Origin: Candidatus Parvarchaeota archaeon
GTDB taxonomy: Archaea; Nanobdellota; Nanobdellia; CSSed11-243R1
Length of the DNA: 5,744 nt
Direction: 5' to 3'
Assembly: GCA_003563585.1 (NCBI GenBank)
Contig: PWUQ01000058.1
Location: 1 to 5,744 of the forward strand
Shown one piece after another: positions 1-4,707 of this stretch. The stretch's first letter is position 1; every line of letters begins with the position of its first letter. The position numbers and the translations under genes are program-made. The notes beneath the pieces are model-generated. The model saw only the letters and a program-made list of their open reading frames with translations. It had not been told where the DNA came from and did not search any database.

Positions 1-395
1 ATATCTTCGAGAAAGAAACAATGGAAACTTGTGGAAATGCAATTGGATATATTGAAGAATTAGAAACAGAAGGTATTGAAACAATTGAACTAAGAGAACA
101 ATACAAAAATGCGGAAGATTTAATGAACGAAAATTATTTTGAAAATGCTTTGCAAATTTGCAATTTAATTTTAGAATTTGAATTAGAAGATGAGATTGAA
201 GAGAAATCAATTGAAGAAGAACTTATTCCAGTTAAACCTAAAAATTCAACTGGAATAACGGGTTTGTTTGTTTCAGCAACCGAAAACTTTTCTTTAAGGG
301 ATGTTTCATCAGTAGAATTTATTGCTATTTCTTCAGTAGCTCTTGCTTCTATTGCAATATTATTATACCCTAAATTAAGTTTTAATAAAAAATGA
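1..395 (+). CDS. C-terminal part of a membrane-anchored protein (5' partial)
   Basis: I do not recognise the family. The reading frame is open from the left edge (first complete codon at base 3) to a TGA at 393-395, so the ATG at 21 is probably an internal methionine and the gene starts outside the window. Counted from that ATG (124 residues), residues 22-55 are helical with a TPR-like pattern (YKNAEDLMNENYFENAL). Residues 52-68 are very acidic. A linker with proline, then ITGLFVS, precedes one hydrophobic segment at about 99-115 and a short basic tail ending FNKK. This order (soluble domain, linker, single helix, basic tail) is typical of an archaeal surface protein held by a C-terminal anchor, with the bulk of the protein outside the cell. 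The acidic, helical stretch would then be the stalk next to the membrane. The anchor topology is inference; no catalytic motif is visible in this part. Confidence 0.7.
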   Translation, partial: IFEKETMETCGNAIGYIEELETEGIETIELREQYKNAEDLMNENYFENALQICNLILEFELEDEIEEKSIEEELIPVKPKNSTGITGLFVSATENFSLRDVSSVEFIAISSVALASIAILLYPKLSFNKK

Positions 396-412
396 GATAA
401 TTCTTAATAATA

Positions 413-537
413 AGCCTCGGGAGGGAGTCGCACCCTCGACCTTCTGCTTACCTGAGGAAGTTCTTTTCCGTGCACCCTTTTCTTGAAAGAAAAGGGTGCT
501 TACAAGGCAGACGCTCTGGCTACTGAGCTACCGAGGC
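413..537 (-). tRNA. tRNA-Thr (anticodon UGU), interrupted by a 52-nt intron
   Basis: The gene folds as a full cloverleaf with exons 537-501 and 448-413. The acceptor GCCTCGG pairs with CCGAGGC, the D stem is GCTC/GAGC, the anticodon stem TCTGC/GCAGA, and the T stem GAGGG/CCCTC. The spliced anticodon loop is CUUGUAA, giving UGU for threonine (ACA, and other ACN by wobble). The discriminator is U73, as in known archaeal tRNA-Thr. CCA is not encoded and must be added after transcription. The mature length is 73 nt. Two contact bases are odd: the D loop is AGTAGCCA (C at 19 instead of G) and the T loop is TGCGACT (G at 55 instead of U). The gene lies just downstream of the surface-protein gene, on the same strand, with its own TATA-like box. 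Confidence 0.93.
449..500 (-). other. tRNA-Thr intron at position 37/38 with BHB-like splice site
   Basis: The intron sits one base 3' of the anticodon, the usual archaeal site. Loop bases CTTG (506-503) pair with CAGG at the intron end (454-451) to make the 4-bp central helix. Each side carries a 3-nt bulge, TAA (502-500) and TAA (450-448), cut as TA^A. Right after the 5' bulge the intron forms a 12-13 bp perfect hairpin (499-472, GCACCC...GGGTGC). Seventeen bases, which can fold GGAA/TTCC, separate this hairpin from the central helix, so the inner helix is not directly stacked as in the canonical form. Confidence 0.85.
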
Positions 538-560
538 ATATAATTTGAAATAAGAATATG

Positions 561-568
561 TTTTAAAA
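561..568 (-). promoter_or_regulatory. TATA-like box of tRNA-Thr
   Basis: The self-complementary TTTTAAAA is centred about 28 bases upstream of the tRNA 5' end (537), the archaeal TATA distance. It lies just beyond the stop codon of the surface-protein gene (574-576), so the tRNA can be transcribed on its own. The sequence is AT-rich, so the call rests on position. Confidence 0.45.
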
Positions 569-573
569 TCTTA

Positions 574-1497
574 CTATTTTTTATTTAATTCTTTATGGAT
601 TTTTTCTTTTTCTTCTTTTGAAAGTTTATCCAAGTATTCCTTTATTTCATTTATTATTTTATCTTCAGGAAATACTTTAACTTCTTTTTCATCGGAGTCT
701 TTTAATTCTTCTTTCTCTATTAATTTTTCAATTATATCTGTTTCAACACCTTCGCTTTTGAGTGCTTTTACTAATTCTATTATTCTATGTCCCTTTTGAA
801 CTCCGTATTTTAAAAAAGCTCTTATATCTTGCACAGGGTCATCTCCTTTCTCTATTCTTTTTATTTTATCTTTTTTTTGCTTTAATCTTCTTAAATATTC
901 TTTCACATTTATTTTTTTAGAAACATAAAATATAGCGATTAAAAATAAAATTATAGCTAAAAGCACAAATATTGATGTTATATTCTCTCTAACTTGATTT
1001 AAAGAAGGAACTAATATGCCAGGAAAAACAATTACTTCTGTGCGTAAAGCTCCAACATCTACAACTTCTAAAATATTTTTTTGTCTATCGAAACCTCTTG
1101 GATGTGCCCAAACACTTACAAATTCTTTTTCACCTATTTCTTTTGCCAATAATTCATAATTAATAATTACTCTCTTTTCTGATATGTCTCCCTTGAAACT
1201 CCAGTGAAAAGAGGTTCTATTTTCATAATAAAATTCTAAAGAATCTTCCTTTTCAAATTCAACAAAATCTTCTTCAAAATTTTCTATATTCCAAGAAACC
1301 ATTTCCCATCCATGAGGTACCATTTCTACAATATCAAAATCAGTAATTTCTTCCATGAATTCTATGTTTATTGTAACATATATCATTTCTCCAACTTCTA
1401 TTTTTTCAGGCATATTTCTTACTACAGTAACATCTCCGTATGAGATAGGAATTACTAAAAAGAAAAGCAAAAATACAAAAAATAATTTCTTATCCAT
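574..1497 (-). CDS. Surface protein: signal peptide, extracellular beta domain, one membrane helix, cytoplasmic coil
   Basis: This 307-aa protein has no family I can name. Residues 1-21 form a clear Sec signal peptide (MDKK, a run of Leu/Phe, then ISYG before DV). Residues 22-150 alternate polar and hydrophobic residues like a beta-sandwich adhesion or transport-related domain, with a glycosylation sequon at N93-R-T. A second sequon, N172-I-T, lies just before the membrane helix at about 175-193. Residues 194-307 are very rich in Lys and Glu, mostly helical, and would face the cytoplasm. Within this tail, 221-262 (DPVQDIRAFLKYGVQ, then KALKSEGVETDIIEKLI) looks like a small helical module and 280-305 like a short coiled coil. 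A TATA box about 28 bases before the ATG and no SD suggest a leaderless message. A role as cell-surface sensor or anchor is inference. Confidence 0.85.
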   Translation of the reverse strand: MDKKLFFVFLLFFLVIPISYGDVTVVRNMPEKIEVGEMIYVTINIEFMEEITDFDIVEMVPHGWEMVSWNIENFEEDFVEFEKEDSLEFYYENRTSFHWSFKGDISEKRVIINYELLAKEIGEKEFVSVWAHPRGFDRQKNILEVVDVGALRTEVIVFPGILVPSLNQVRENITSIFVLLAIILFLIAIFYVSKKINVKEYLRRLKQKKDKIKRIEKGDDPVQDIRAFLKYGVQKGHRIIELVKALKSEGVETDIIEKLIEKEELKDSDEKEVKVFPEDKIINEIKEYLDKLSKEEKEKIHKELNKK

Positions 1498-1519
1498 ATT
1501 GTTTAAGAAGAAAATAATC

Positions 1520-1531
1520 TTTATATATCTT
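1520..1531 (-). promoter_or_regulatory. TATA box for the 307-aa surface protein
   Basis: On the minus strand AAGATATATAAAG is centred about 28 bases upstream of the ATG at 1497. Transcription would begin at or within a few bases of the start codon, giving a leaderless mRNA. It stands back to back, about 20 bases away, with the box serving the divergent gene at 1571. Confidence 0.6.
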
Positions 1532-1540
1532 TATCAAAAC

Positions 1541-1550
1541 ATATTTTAAC
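1541..1550 (+). promoter_or_regulatory. TATA-like box for the 73-aa membrane protein
   Basis: ATATTTTAAC is centred about 26 bases before the GTG at 1571, the spacing expected for a leaderless archaeal start. Together with the box at 1520-1531 it makes a compact divergent promoter in a 73-base gap. Confidence 0.45.
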
Positions 1551-1570
1551 TTGCTTTTTTTAATAATATT

Positions 1571-1792
1571 GTGGAAGTTAAGCCTTTTGGATCAAAAGAC
1601 ATATTTAGAATAGTTACTACACTTATAATAGTAATTCTTGTAAGCATATTTGTTGCACCAAGGGCTCAATGGATTTTAATATTGGCTATACTTACGCTTG
1701 TATATGTCTTAGTTTTAGAATTCATCAAATATTATTTAGGTATGAAATATTTAAAAAAAAAGAAATTTCGTCTGCCTCCGGGTTTAGAATAG
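1571..1792 (+). CDS. Small two-helix membrane protein (73 aa, GTG start)
   Basis: I do not recognise the family. The protein has a short polar N-terminus, a first hydrophobic helix at about 12-28 (IFRIVTTLIIVILVSIFV), a tight turn APRAQ, and a second helix at about 33-50. The tail is strongly basic (KYLKKKKF) and ends RLPPGLE. By the positive-inside rule the lysine cluster puts the C-terminus in the cytoplasm, so the chain is probably a hairpin with both ends inside. The GTG start is chosen because it follows the stop-free frame and sits 26 bases after a TATA-like box; no ATG gives a better start. The gene is divergent from the surface-protein gene and its last 9 bases overlap the convergent zinc ribbon gene. 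No function can be assigned. Confidence 0.7.
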   Translation: MEVKPFGSKDIFRIVTTLIIVILVSIFVAPRAQWILILAILTLVYVLVLEFIKYYLGMKYLKKKKFRLPPGLE

Positions 1793-1957
1793 TTTTATAA
1801 TTTCCCATCCGTCTCCAGTGTATTTGTATAAATGGATATCTCCACACATTTTACAAAAATATTTTTTTTCACCAGTTTTTTTATTCAATATAATATAATC
1901 AGCATGTGAATTACAACCAGGACATCTTGGTATAATGTTCTCGACGTTATATGTCAT
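1784..1957 (-). CDS. Short zinc ribbon protein (57 aa)
   Basis: The frame opens with ATG at 1957 and ends with TAA at 1784-1786, giving 57 residues. Two CxxC knuckles, C12-P-G-C15 and C35-K-M-C38, lie 19 residues apart and each is followed by a Gly or Asn turn, the pattern of a single four-cysteine zinc ribbon. The fold fills the whole chain: N-terminal strand MTYNVENIIPR, first knuckle, a YIIL strand, a lysine-rich loop (NKKTGEKKYF), second knuckle, then a last strand with YTGDGWEIIKLF. Proteins of this type bind nucleic acid or serve as small protein-protein adaptors; which applies here is not visible. The 3' end overlaps the convergent 73-aa gene by 9 bases, and the 5' side shares a 57-base divergent gap with the YdjM-like gene. 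Confidence 0.75.
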   Translation of the reverse strand: MTYNVENIIPRCPGCNSHADYIILNKKTGEKKYFCKMCGDIHLYKYTGDGWEIIKLF

Positions 1958-1984
1958 ATTTTTTTACACCACAGAATCCGAAAA

Positions 1985-2001
1985 GTAAATTAATTTAAAT
2001 A
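1985..2001 (+). promoter_or_regulatory. TATA-like element in the zinc ribbon / YdjM-like divergent gap
   Basis: GTAAATTAATTTAAATA is nearly symmetric and lies 14-30 bases before the ATG at 2015. It is also 28-44 bases upstream of the minus-strand ATG at 1957, so one AT block could serve both genes. A purine-rich CGAAAA at 1979-1984 precedes it on the + side as a possible BRE. Composition makes this tentative. Confidence 0.35.
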
Positions 2002-2014
2002 TTTTTCTAATTTT

Positions 2015-2500
2015 ATGTCAAATGCACAAAATCACCTCATCGCGGGAACACTTTTATCGTTAATTCTTGCATTTATTTTTAATAATTTTTTTAATATAAA
2101 TCAGGGCATAATTGTTATAGGAGTCGTATTAGGTGTAATTTCTTCAGAATTTCCAGATGTAGATCATCCAAAATCTTTACCTAGGAAAATTATGAAAGGT
2201 TTAATGCCCGCAGTAATTTTATTTATATTTGGATATCTTTTTTTTACTTGGAAAATTTGGACTAAAGATTTTGTTATAATCGGTTTTTTCATTTCATTGC
2301 CCATATTAATAATATATTTTTACGAAATATTCATACCAAGACATAGAGGTTCGACTCATAAATTACCTGGAATGATTGCTGTGTCCCTATTAACCGTACC
2401 ATTCACTTTTTTATTCGGGTGGAATCTAATAAATTTTATAGTATTGATTGTTTTTGTGATTACGGGTTTTTCAACACATATCTTGTTAGACAACCTTTAA
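2015..2500 (+). CDS. YdjM-like membrane-bound putative metal-dependent hydrolase (DUF457)
   Basis: The 161-aa protein matches the LexA-binding, inner-membrane YdjM / DUF457 family (PF04307). The diagnostic metal-ligand motifs appear in order: H7 in the first helix, PDVDH at 47-51, HRGSTH at 110-115, and H155-ILL-D159. Between them lie about five hydrophobic helices (roughly 8-22, 31-43, 64-77, 86-107 and 121-150), so the acidic and histidine residues would line a membrane-embedded metal site. The true substrate of this family is unknown; a phospholipase-like or other lipid hydrolase role has been suggested by resemblance only. The chain stops two residues after the last Asp, whereas family members I recall continue with a further loop and helix. 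Its TAA overlaps the stop of the convergent cysteine-rich gene by 3-4 bases, so the tail may have been lost. Confidence 0.8.
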   Translation: MSNAQNHLIAGTLLSLILAFIFNNFFNINQGIIVIGVVLGVISSEFPDVDHPKSLPRKIMKGLMPAVILFIFGYLFFTWKIWTKDFVIIGFFISLPILIIYFYEIFIPRHRGSTHKLPGMIAVSLLTVPFTFLFGWNLINFIVLIVFVITGFSTHILLDNL

Positions 2501-2775
2501 CAGAATAAACCTTTATAGTTAGGACATTTTTTAAATGGGCAACAAACTCTTGTTGTAGTTTCATTTTTTATACAAAAATCAGGTAATCTTTCACAAACAT
2601 TTTCCTCTATAGTACAACCATCTAATTTTAAATGATTAATCACTTCCTCTTCTAATTCTTCAGCTTCCCAGCAAACACCATAAATCATATAAGCGGTTTT
2701 ACTTAATTCAAGAAGTATTCCAAATATTAAAAGCATTAGAATTATCAATATTACAATGAAAACTTTGCTCCCCAT
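2497..2775 (-). CDS. Small membrane-anchored cysteine-rich protein (92 aa)
   Basis: I do not recognise the family. A single hydrophobic helix at about 5-23 begins almost at the N-terminus, after one Lys, and acts as an uncleaved signal anchor. The remaining 65 residues hold eight cysteines (35, 54, 61, 68, 78, 79, 84, 92), including an adjacent CC pair and a cysteine as the very last residue. With the helix N-terminus inside, the cysteine domain is outside the cell, where an even number of cysteines most easily means four disulfides; metal binding is the alternative. One sequon, N71-E-T, is present. A TATA-like TTTATAAATTTTA lies about 28 bases upstream, overlapping the end of the preceding SWIM gene, so it probably has its own leaderless message. 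Confidence 0.7.
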   Translation of the reverse strand: MGSKVFIVILIILMLLIFGILLELSKTAYMIYGVCWEAEELEEEVINHLKLDGCTIEENVCERLPDFCIKNETTTRVCCPFKKCPNYKGLFC

Positions 2776-2796
2776 ATGTTTTATAAAACCTTTAAA

Positions 2797-2808
2797 ATTT
2801 ATAAACTT
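2797..2808 (-). promoter_or_regulatory. TATA-like box for the cysteine-rich protein
   Basis: On the minus strand AGTTTATAAATTT is centred about 28 bases before the ATG at 2775. It overlaps the stop codon of the SWIM gene (2799-2801), so the promoter is embedded in the end of the upstream gene. Confidence 0.45.
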
Positions 2809-3125
2809 GTTTTTTTGAATTTTTTTAGAAATCTTTTGTCTTTATTTAGTCTTATAAAAACAGCTAAAATGTGCTTGCAAAATATTTTTTTTATACTATG
2901 CAAATGACAATCACAATTCCAAGAGTTGGGAAATTCTTTTTCACTAAAATAAATTATCGAATGCTTTGTATCGTGCAATTTATCCAAGCTCGTAAAGCCT
3001 ATATGTTTTGGAGTTATATAATCCACAGAAACATCTTTGTAAATTCTCCTAGCTGATTCAACACTACCTTTTAATATGTTTTTTTCTTTTTTTATTTCAT
3101 TTATAGAGAAAAATATCAATTCCAT
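2799..3125 (-). CDS. Stand-alone SWIM zinc-finger protein (108 aa)
   Basis: The C-terminal half carries the SWIM pattern CxCx(n)CxH: C71-D-C73, then C83-K-H85, embedded in SWNCDCHLHSIKKIFCKHIL. This is the short zinc-binding motif known from SWI2/SNF2 ATPases, MuDR transposases and MEK kinases, where it binds DNA or protein. The N-terminal 60 residues form a small alpha/beta domain and the tail (KDKRFLKKFKK) is very basic, which fits nucleic-acid binding. No helicase, transposase or nuclease domain is attached, so this is a single-domain form. I place the start at the ATG 3125 because a TATA-like TTTATTTAAAT ends about 25 bases upstream; a TTG at 3149 would add eight residues but lies only about 15 bases from the next AT box. 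It lies just downstream of the CAU tRNA. Confidence 0.75.
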   Translation of the reverse strand: MELIFFSINEIKKEKNILKGSVESARRIYKDVSVDYITPKHIGFTSLDKLHDTKHSIIYFSEKEFPNSWNCDCHLHSIKKIFCKHILAVFIRLNKDKRFLKKFKKTSL

Positions 3126-3149
3126 ATTAGATTTTCCTTTAAATCCCAA

Positions 3150-3161
3150 TTTAAATAAAAT
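3150..3161 (-). promoter_or_regulatory. TATA-like box for the SWIM protein
   Basis: ATTTTATTTAAA is centred about 30 bases before the ATG at 3125 and lies immediately downstream of the tRNA 3' end (3171). It supports the ATG over the upstream TTG start. The same T-rich stretch could also end tRNA transcription. Confidence 0.35.
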
Positions 3162-3170
3162 ATTTTAATA

Positions 3171-3321
3171 TGTGGGGGGAGGGAATTTCCCAATTTTTTG
3201 TCAAAGCTTTTTGCCTAAGACATTGTTATGTCAAAGCAAACAATGCTTGCAAAAAGATTGTTTTGAACCCCCGATCTCCACGTCATGAGCGTGGCATTCT
3301 ACCAGGCTAAACTACCCCCAC
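3171..3321 (-). tRNA. tRNA-Met (CAU, elongator type) split by a T-loop intron
   Basis: Exons 3321-3262 and 3184-3171 join to a 74-nt tRNA. The acceptor GTGGGGG pairs with CCCCCAC, the D arm is GTTT/GAAT with the normal AGCCTGGTA loop, the anticodon stem is CCACG/CGTGG around CTCATGA, and the T stem is GGGGG/CCCTC with one G-U. The discriminator is A73 and CCA is not encoded. Without removing 77 bases there is no T-loop end and no 3' acceptor strand; with it the T loop becomes the standard TTCAAAT. The anticodon is CAU. The anticodon stem lacks the three G-C pairs of initiators, so this is elongator Met, or less likely Ile2 with modified C34. G at position 37 is unusual, since CAU tRNAs mostly carry A there. 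Confidence 0.88.
3185..3261 (-). other. Non-canonical tRNA intron at position 59/60 (T loop), 77 nt
   Basis: The splice site folds as BHB on top of the T stem. The central helix is TTCA (3267-3264) against GGAA (3190-3187), three pairs plus an A-G mismatch. The 3-nt bulges are AAA (3263-3261) and ATT (3186-3184), cut as AA^A and AT^T. The inner helix is CAAT-TTTTTG (3260-3250) against CAAAAA-ATTG (3200-3191), 10 bp with one bulged C. Inside the intron lies a 7-bp hairpin CATTGTT/AACAATG (3245-3239 with 3227-3221). The 9-mer GCTTTGACA occurs twice. Cutting both bulges after their second base gives exactly the canonical T loop. Confidence 0.85.
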
Positions 3322-3346
3322 ATCACAAGAATTTCTAAAAAATTTT

Positions 3347-3356
3347 AATTTATAAG
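3347..3356 (-). promoter_or_regulatory. TATA box of the CAU tRNA
   Basis: On the minus strand CTTATAAATT is centred near 3351, about 29 bases upstream of the tRNA 5' end at 3321. It lies between the tRNA and the stop of the phosphoribosyltransferase gene at 3374, so the tRNA need not depend on the operon. Confidence 0.5.
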
Positions 3357-3373
3357 TGTTGCTTAAATTTCTT

Positions 3374-3769
3374 TTATTTTAAATTTTCTTCGTAATCTCT
3401 TTTTGAAGTTTTATCTGTTTCCCATGGAAATACTATCCAATTCAATTTCGCATCTAACACAAAATAGTCTGGTTTGAATACTTCATTTTGTCTATAGTAT
3501 AATGTTGCGGTTTTATAATTTTTATATTTTTTTAATGTAACGCCCGAATCGCATATATCGTCAACTACCAATGTTTCTGAAGTAATCTTGTTTTTATCTA
3601 TCAAAATAGGTAAATCAAGCAGATGTGACAAATATACTGCTAATATCAAACCCCCTCTCGGGATTCCATATATATTTCTGAATTTTTTATTTTCTGCCCA
3701 ATTCTTTATATTTTTCATCGCAGTTTCAAAATTTTCCCATGACAAATATTCCTTATTTTTTTCTACCAT
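3374..3769 (-). CDS. Small purine (xanthine/hypoxanthine-type) phosphoribosyltransferase
   Basis: This 131-aa type I PRTase would join a free purine base to PRPP, giving the nucleotide and pyrophosphate. The PRPP-binding motif is LVVDDICDSGVTL at 67-79, with the two acidic residues D70 and D71 and the D74-S-G-V-T phosphate loop. IPRGG at 36-40 is the pyrophosphate loop. The C-terminal KLNWIVFPWE at 108-117 resembles the base-stacking end of xanthine-guanine PRTases (E. coli Gpt has a Trp at a similar place), which is why I favour a 6-oxopurine substrate. Only about ten residues separate strand PILID from the PRPP strand, so the long flexible loop of Gpt (152 aa) is largely missing. It is the last gene of the operon, 21 bases after the kinase gene, with its own SD. 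Confidence 0.82.
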   Translation of the reverse strand: MVEKNKEYLSWENFETAMKNIKNWAENKKFRNIYGIPRGGLILAVYLSHLLDLPILIDKNKITSETLVVDDICDSGVTLKKYKNYKTATLYYRQNEVFKPDYFVLDAKLNWIVFPWETDKTSKRDYEENLK

Positions 3770-3775
3770 TTTTAT

Positions 3776-3781
3776 ATCACC
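3776..3781 (-). promoter_or_regulatory. Shine-Dalgarno site of the phosphoribosyltransferase
   Basis: GGTGAT, complementary to the usual archaeal 16S rRNA 3' end, stands 6 bases before the ATG at 3769 in the 21-base gap after the kinase gene. It marks the gene as operon-internal. Confidence 0.7.
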
Positions 3782-3790
3782 AATTTTTTA

Positions 3791-4273
3791 TTATAATTTG
3801 TATCCTAAATTTCTCAGGAATTTTTTTCTTTCCTTTATTTTTTCCTCATTCTCAATTCCTTTTGGTGCTTCACCATCTACTACACCCAAGATACCCCTTC
3901 CTTGTTCTGTTTCAACGATTATCACTTGTAAAGGATTTGCTGTTGCTGTAAAGATTCTACAAACTTCAGGAACCATTTTAATTGAATTTAAAATGTTTAT
4001 AGGAAAACCATCTTTTAGAAAAATAATGAATGTATGTCCAGCACCTATTTTTAATGCTTCTTTTTTTGCAGCTTCTTTTAATGAATCATCATTTCCAATA
4101 TGTCTGATTAAACAATCTCCAGAAGCTTCTACAAAACCTATTCCAAATTTTATATTTGGATTTGTATTGATTATTGCTTCGTATAAATCTTCTATAGATT
4201 TTATAAAATGTGTTTGTCCTAAGATTATATTCGCATCTTCTGGTATCTCAATATTAATAATTTCATTTTTCAT
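3791..4273 (-). CDS. Adenosine-specific kinase (DUF355) family protein
   Basis: The 160-aa protein is a full-length member of the archaeal/thermophile DUF355 family (PF04008), named adenosine-specific kinase after a Pyrobaculum structure that binds AMP or adenosine; the reaction is poorly established. Conserved blocks appear in order: GIGFVEASGDCLIR (44-57), GND (60-62), AGH (78-80), VPEVCRI (101-107), TATANPLQVI (109-118), and ETEQGRGILGVVDG (121-134) followed by P137-K-G. The ATANP and GRGI-GVVDG blocks are the family's hallmark and probably form the ligand site between monomers. The start codon overlaps the Nudix stop as ATGA, and a GGTGAT SD lies 5 bases before it, inside the Nudix gene. 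With the flanking Nudix and PRTase genes this suggests handling of adenine nucleotides or purine salvage; that role is inference. Confidence 0.88.
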   Translation of the reverse strand: MKNEIINIEIPEDANIILGQTHFIKSIEDLYEAIINTNPNIKFGIGFVEASGDCLIRHIGNDDSLKEAAKKEALKIGAGHTFIIFLKDGFPINILNSIKMVPEVCRIFTATANPLQVIIVETEQGRGILGVVDGEAPKGIENEEKIKERKKFLRNLGYKL

Positions 4274-4707
4274 TTCTTATCACCTTTTTGAAAGCGTTTT
4301 ATTGCTTCTTTTCCGAAATGTTCTATTTCGATGTTTATTTCATCAGATTCTAAATCCTTCAAGGAAAACCATCTAATATCATTATGTTCTTTACTTTCAG
4401 TCTTTAACACGCCGCCGCAAGGCTCCGCAAAATAAGTGAAACTTATATGTTCATGATTTTCGTTTATTGGATGAATTTCAACATGGTGAGGTTTTAACAT
4501 CTTTATTCTATGGAATTCTTTTGGTTTTAAATTTATATCCAAACCAGTTTCTTCTTTAATCTCTCTTGTTGCAGCTTCTTCCGGAGTTTCATTTTCTTCT
4601 ATATGTCCTCCAGGAGGTAACCATAAACCAAGCTTTTTATGTTTAATCAAAAGGACTTTTTCATCTTTTACCAAAAAAACAGTTGAAACAAAATCTCTCG
4701 TTTTCAT
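4270..4707 (-). CDS. Nudix hydrolase
   Basis: The 145-aa protein hydrolyses a nucleoside diphosphate linked to another moiety. A perfect Nudix box, Gx5Ex7REUxEExGU, runs from G34 to L56: G34, E40, then REIKEETGL at 48-56. The glutamates E49, E52 and E53 are the Mg2+ ligands. It is preceded by VLLIKHKKLGLWLPPGG, the usual strand and PPGG turn. Residues 71-86 are rich in His and Asp/Asn (KPHHVEIHPINENHEH), which may shape the substrate pocket. The length is normal for a single-domain Nudix enzyme. The exact substrate (oxidised dNTP, ADP-ribose, ApnA, other) cannot be read from the sequence. The ATG overlaps the TGA of the 54-aa gene by 4 bases, and its own TGA overlaps the next ATG, so translation is probably coupled on both sides. 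Confidence 0.9.
   Translation of the reverse strand: MKTRDFVSTVFLVKDEKVLLIKHKKLGLWLPPGGHIEENETPEEAATREIKEETGLDINLKPKEFHRIKMLKPHHVEIHPINENHEHISFTYFAEPCGGVLKTESKEHNDIRWFSLKDLESDEINIEIEHFGKEAIKRFQKGDKK
4279..4284 (-). promoter_or_regulatory. Shine-Dalgarno site of the adenosine-specific kinase gene
   Basis: GGTGAT is 5 bases before the ATG at 4273 and lies inside the last codons of the Nudix gene (Gly-Asp of the GDKK end). It confirms the start at 4273. Confidence 0.7.

Noticed and set aside
472..499. Strong hairpin as a terminator for the + strand gene ending at 395
   Set aside because: It lies within the tRNA-Thr intron, has no following T run on the + strand, and is explained by tRNA structure.
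1355..1549. + strand frame opposite the start of the surface-protein gene
   Set aside because: It is antisense to the signal peptide region and runs through the divergent promoter; no motif or start signal.
2871..3056. + strand frame opposite the SWIM gene
   Set aside because: It is the reverse of the conserved SWIM codons and has no features of its own.
3126..3149. TTG start at 3149 for the SWIM protein
   Set aside because: The TATA-like box lies at the proper distance from the ATG at 3125 and would overlap or crowd the TTG start; the eight extra residues add no recognisable feature.
3199..3237. Two copies of a 9-mer (TGTCAAAGC) as a repeat or CRISPR-like element
   Set aside because: Only two short copies, both within the T-loop intron, no regular spacer pattern.
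3588..4376. Long open frame on the + strand (262 codons)
   Set aside because: It lies opposite three well-supported minus-strand genes (PRTase, DUF355, Nudix) and encodes a Phe/Ser/Ile-rich chain without motifs, as expected from the reverse of AT-rich coding DNA.
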